Source: Lachnospiraceae bacterium
GTDB taxonomy: Bacteria; Bacillota; Clostridia; Lachnospirales; Lachnospiraceae
Length of the DNA: 6,855 nucleotides
Assembly: GCA_021199405.1 (NCBI GenBank)
Contig: JAJQID010000030.1
Location: 1-6,855, forward strand
Direction: 5' to 3'
Positions 6,723 through 6,855 of the stretch are shown here, piece by piece. Below the pieces are notes generated by a model. It saw only the letters and a list, made by a program, of their open reading frames with translations. It was not told where the DNA came from and did not search any database. Every line of letters starts with the position of its first letter. Position 1 is the stretch's first letter. Both the position numbers and the translations under genes were made by a program.

Positions 6723-6855
6723 CTACCTCTTAATTACCTTTTCCGCCGCCGGATAAACATAACGTATCAGAAAATAAAACACCACATACAATCTATGCCT
6801 CATCAGAAAGCAGATGCCTTTCTTGTACCTGCTCATGTGCTCATAATCCATATTG
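6723..6855 (-). CDS. C-terminal 43 residues of an unidentified gene in the polysaccharide operon (partial)
   Basis: The minus strand is open from the window edge to TAG at 6723-6725. The readable end includes NMDYEHMSRYKKG, then LYVVFYFLIRYVYP, then AAEKVIKR. It is basic with one hydrophobic or amphipathic stretch of about 12-14 residues. Its position just ahead of the flippase, with the flippase ribosome site lying in its last codons, makes it very likely a real gene of the same operon. A glycosyltransferase C-terminus is the most natural guess from context, but no motif here proves it. Confidence 0.65.
   Translation of the reverse strand, partial: NMDYEHMSRYKKGICFLMRHRLYVVFYFLIRYVYPAAEKVIKR
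6726..6731 (-). promoter_or_regulatory. Ribosome binding site that decides the TTG start of the flippase
   Basis: AAGAGG on the minus strand lies nine bases before TTG 6716 and overlaps the final sense codons of the upstream gene. With the in-frame TAG next to it, it rules out any start further upstream and favours TTG over the internal ATG. Confidence 0.6.

Noticed and set aside
1..6855. CRISPR array, insertion sequence, phage or defence genes
   Set aside because: No spaced direct repeats, transposase-like protein, integrase or nuclease motif was seen on either strand.

Overview
The window looks like chromosomal DNA from a low-to-mid GC Firmicute, most probably a gut-type clostridium (Lachnospiraceae-like). 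The grounds are strong GGAGG-type ribosome sites, a tRNA gene without an encoded CCA end, an AraC regulator of the clostridial two-part kind, a LacX-type epimerase and a pectin-type acetylesterase beside a polysaccharide cluster. This is inference from gene content and style, not from a database match.

Layout from left to right. (1) Positions 1-573, plus strand: the C-terminal half of an AraC/XylS regulator. Its N-terminal part is cut by the window edge and by an in-frame TGA at 40-42. (2) Positions 645-2198, minus strand, convergent to the regulator: a 517-residue SGNH esterase of the rhamnogalacturonan acetylesterase (CE12) type. It carries C-terminal SLH-like modules but no signal peptide. 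(3) Positions 2239-2348, minus strand: tRNA-Thr(CGT) and its intrinsic terminator, which ends only about 40 bases before the esterase start codon. (4) Positions 2428-2479: an almost perfectly symmetric promoter region, with a palindromic -10 element serving both directions, that may drive the tRNA leftward and an aldose 1-epimerase rightward. (5) Positions 2521-3405, plus strand: the LacX-type aldose 1-epimerase. (6) Positions 3374-6855, minus strand: a polysaccharide operon running leftward. It holds the last 43 codons of an unidentified gene, a Wzx-type flippase with a TTG start, and a large Wzy/O-antigen-ligase-type membrane protein whose 3' end overlaps the epimerase gene tail-to-tail by 32 bp.

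The flippase and polymerase/ligase would export lipid-linked repeat units and then join or transfer them outside the membrane, so the right half is part of a capsule or exopolysaccharide locus. The left half (AraC regulator, esterase, epimerase) looks like carbohydrate utilisation. The window does not show that the two halves work together. I saw no CRISPR array, insertion sequence, phage gene or defence system. The points most worth a second look are the symmetric promoter, the SLH-like modules on an apparently cytoplasmic esterase, and the nonsense codon in the regulator.
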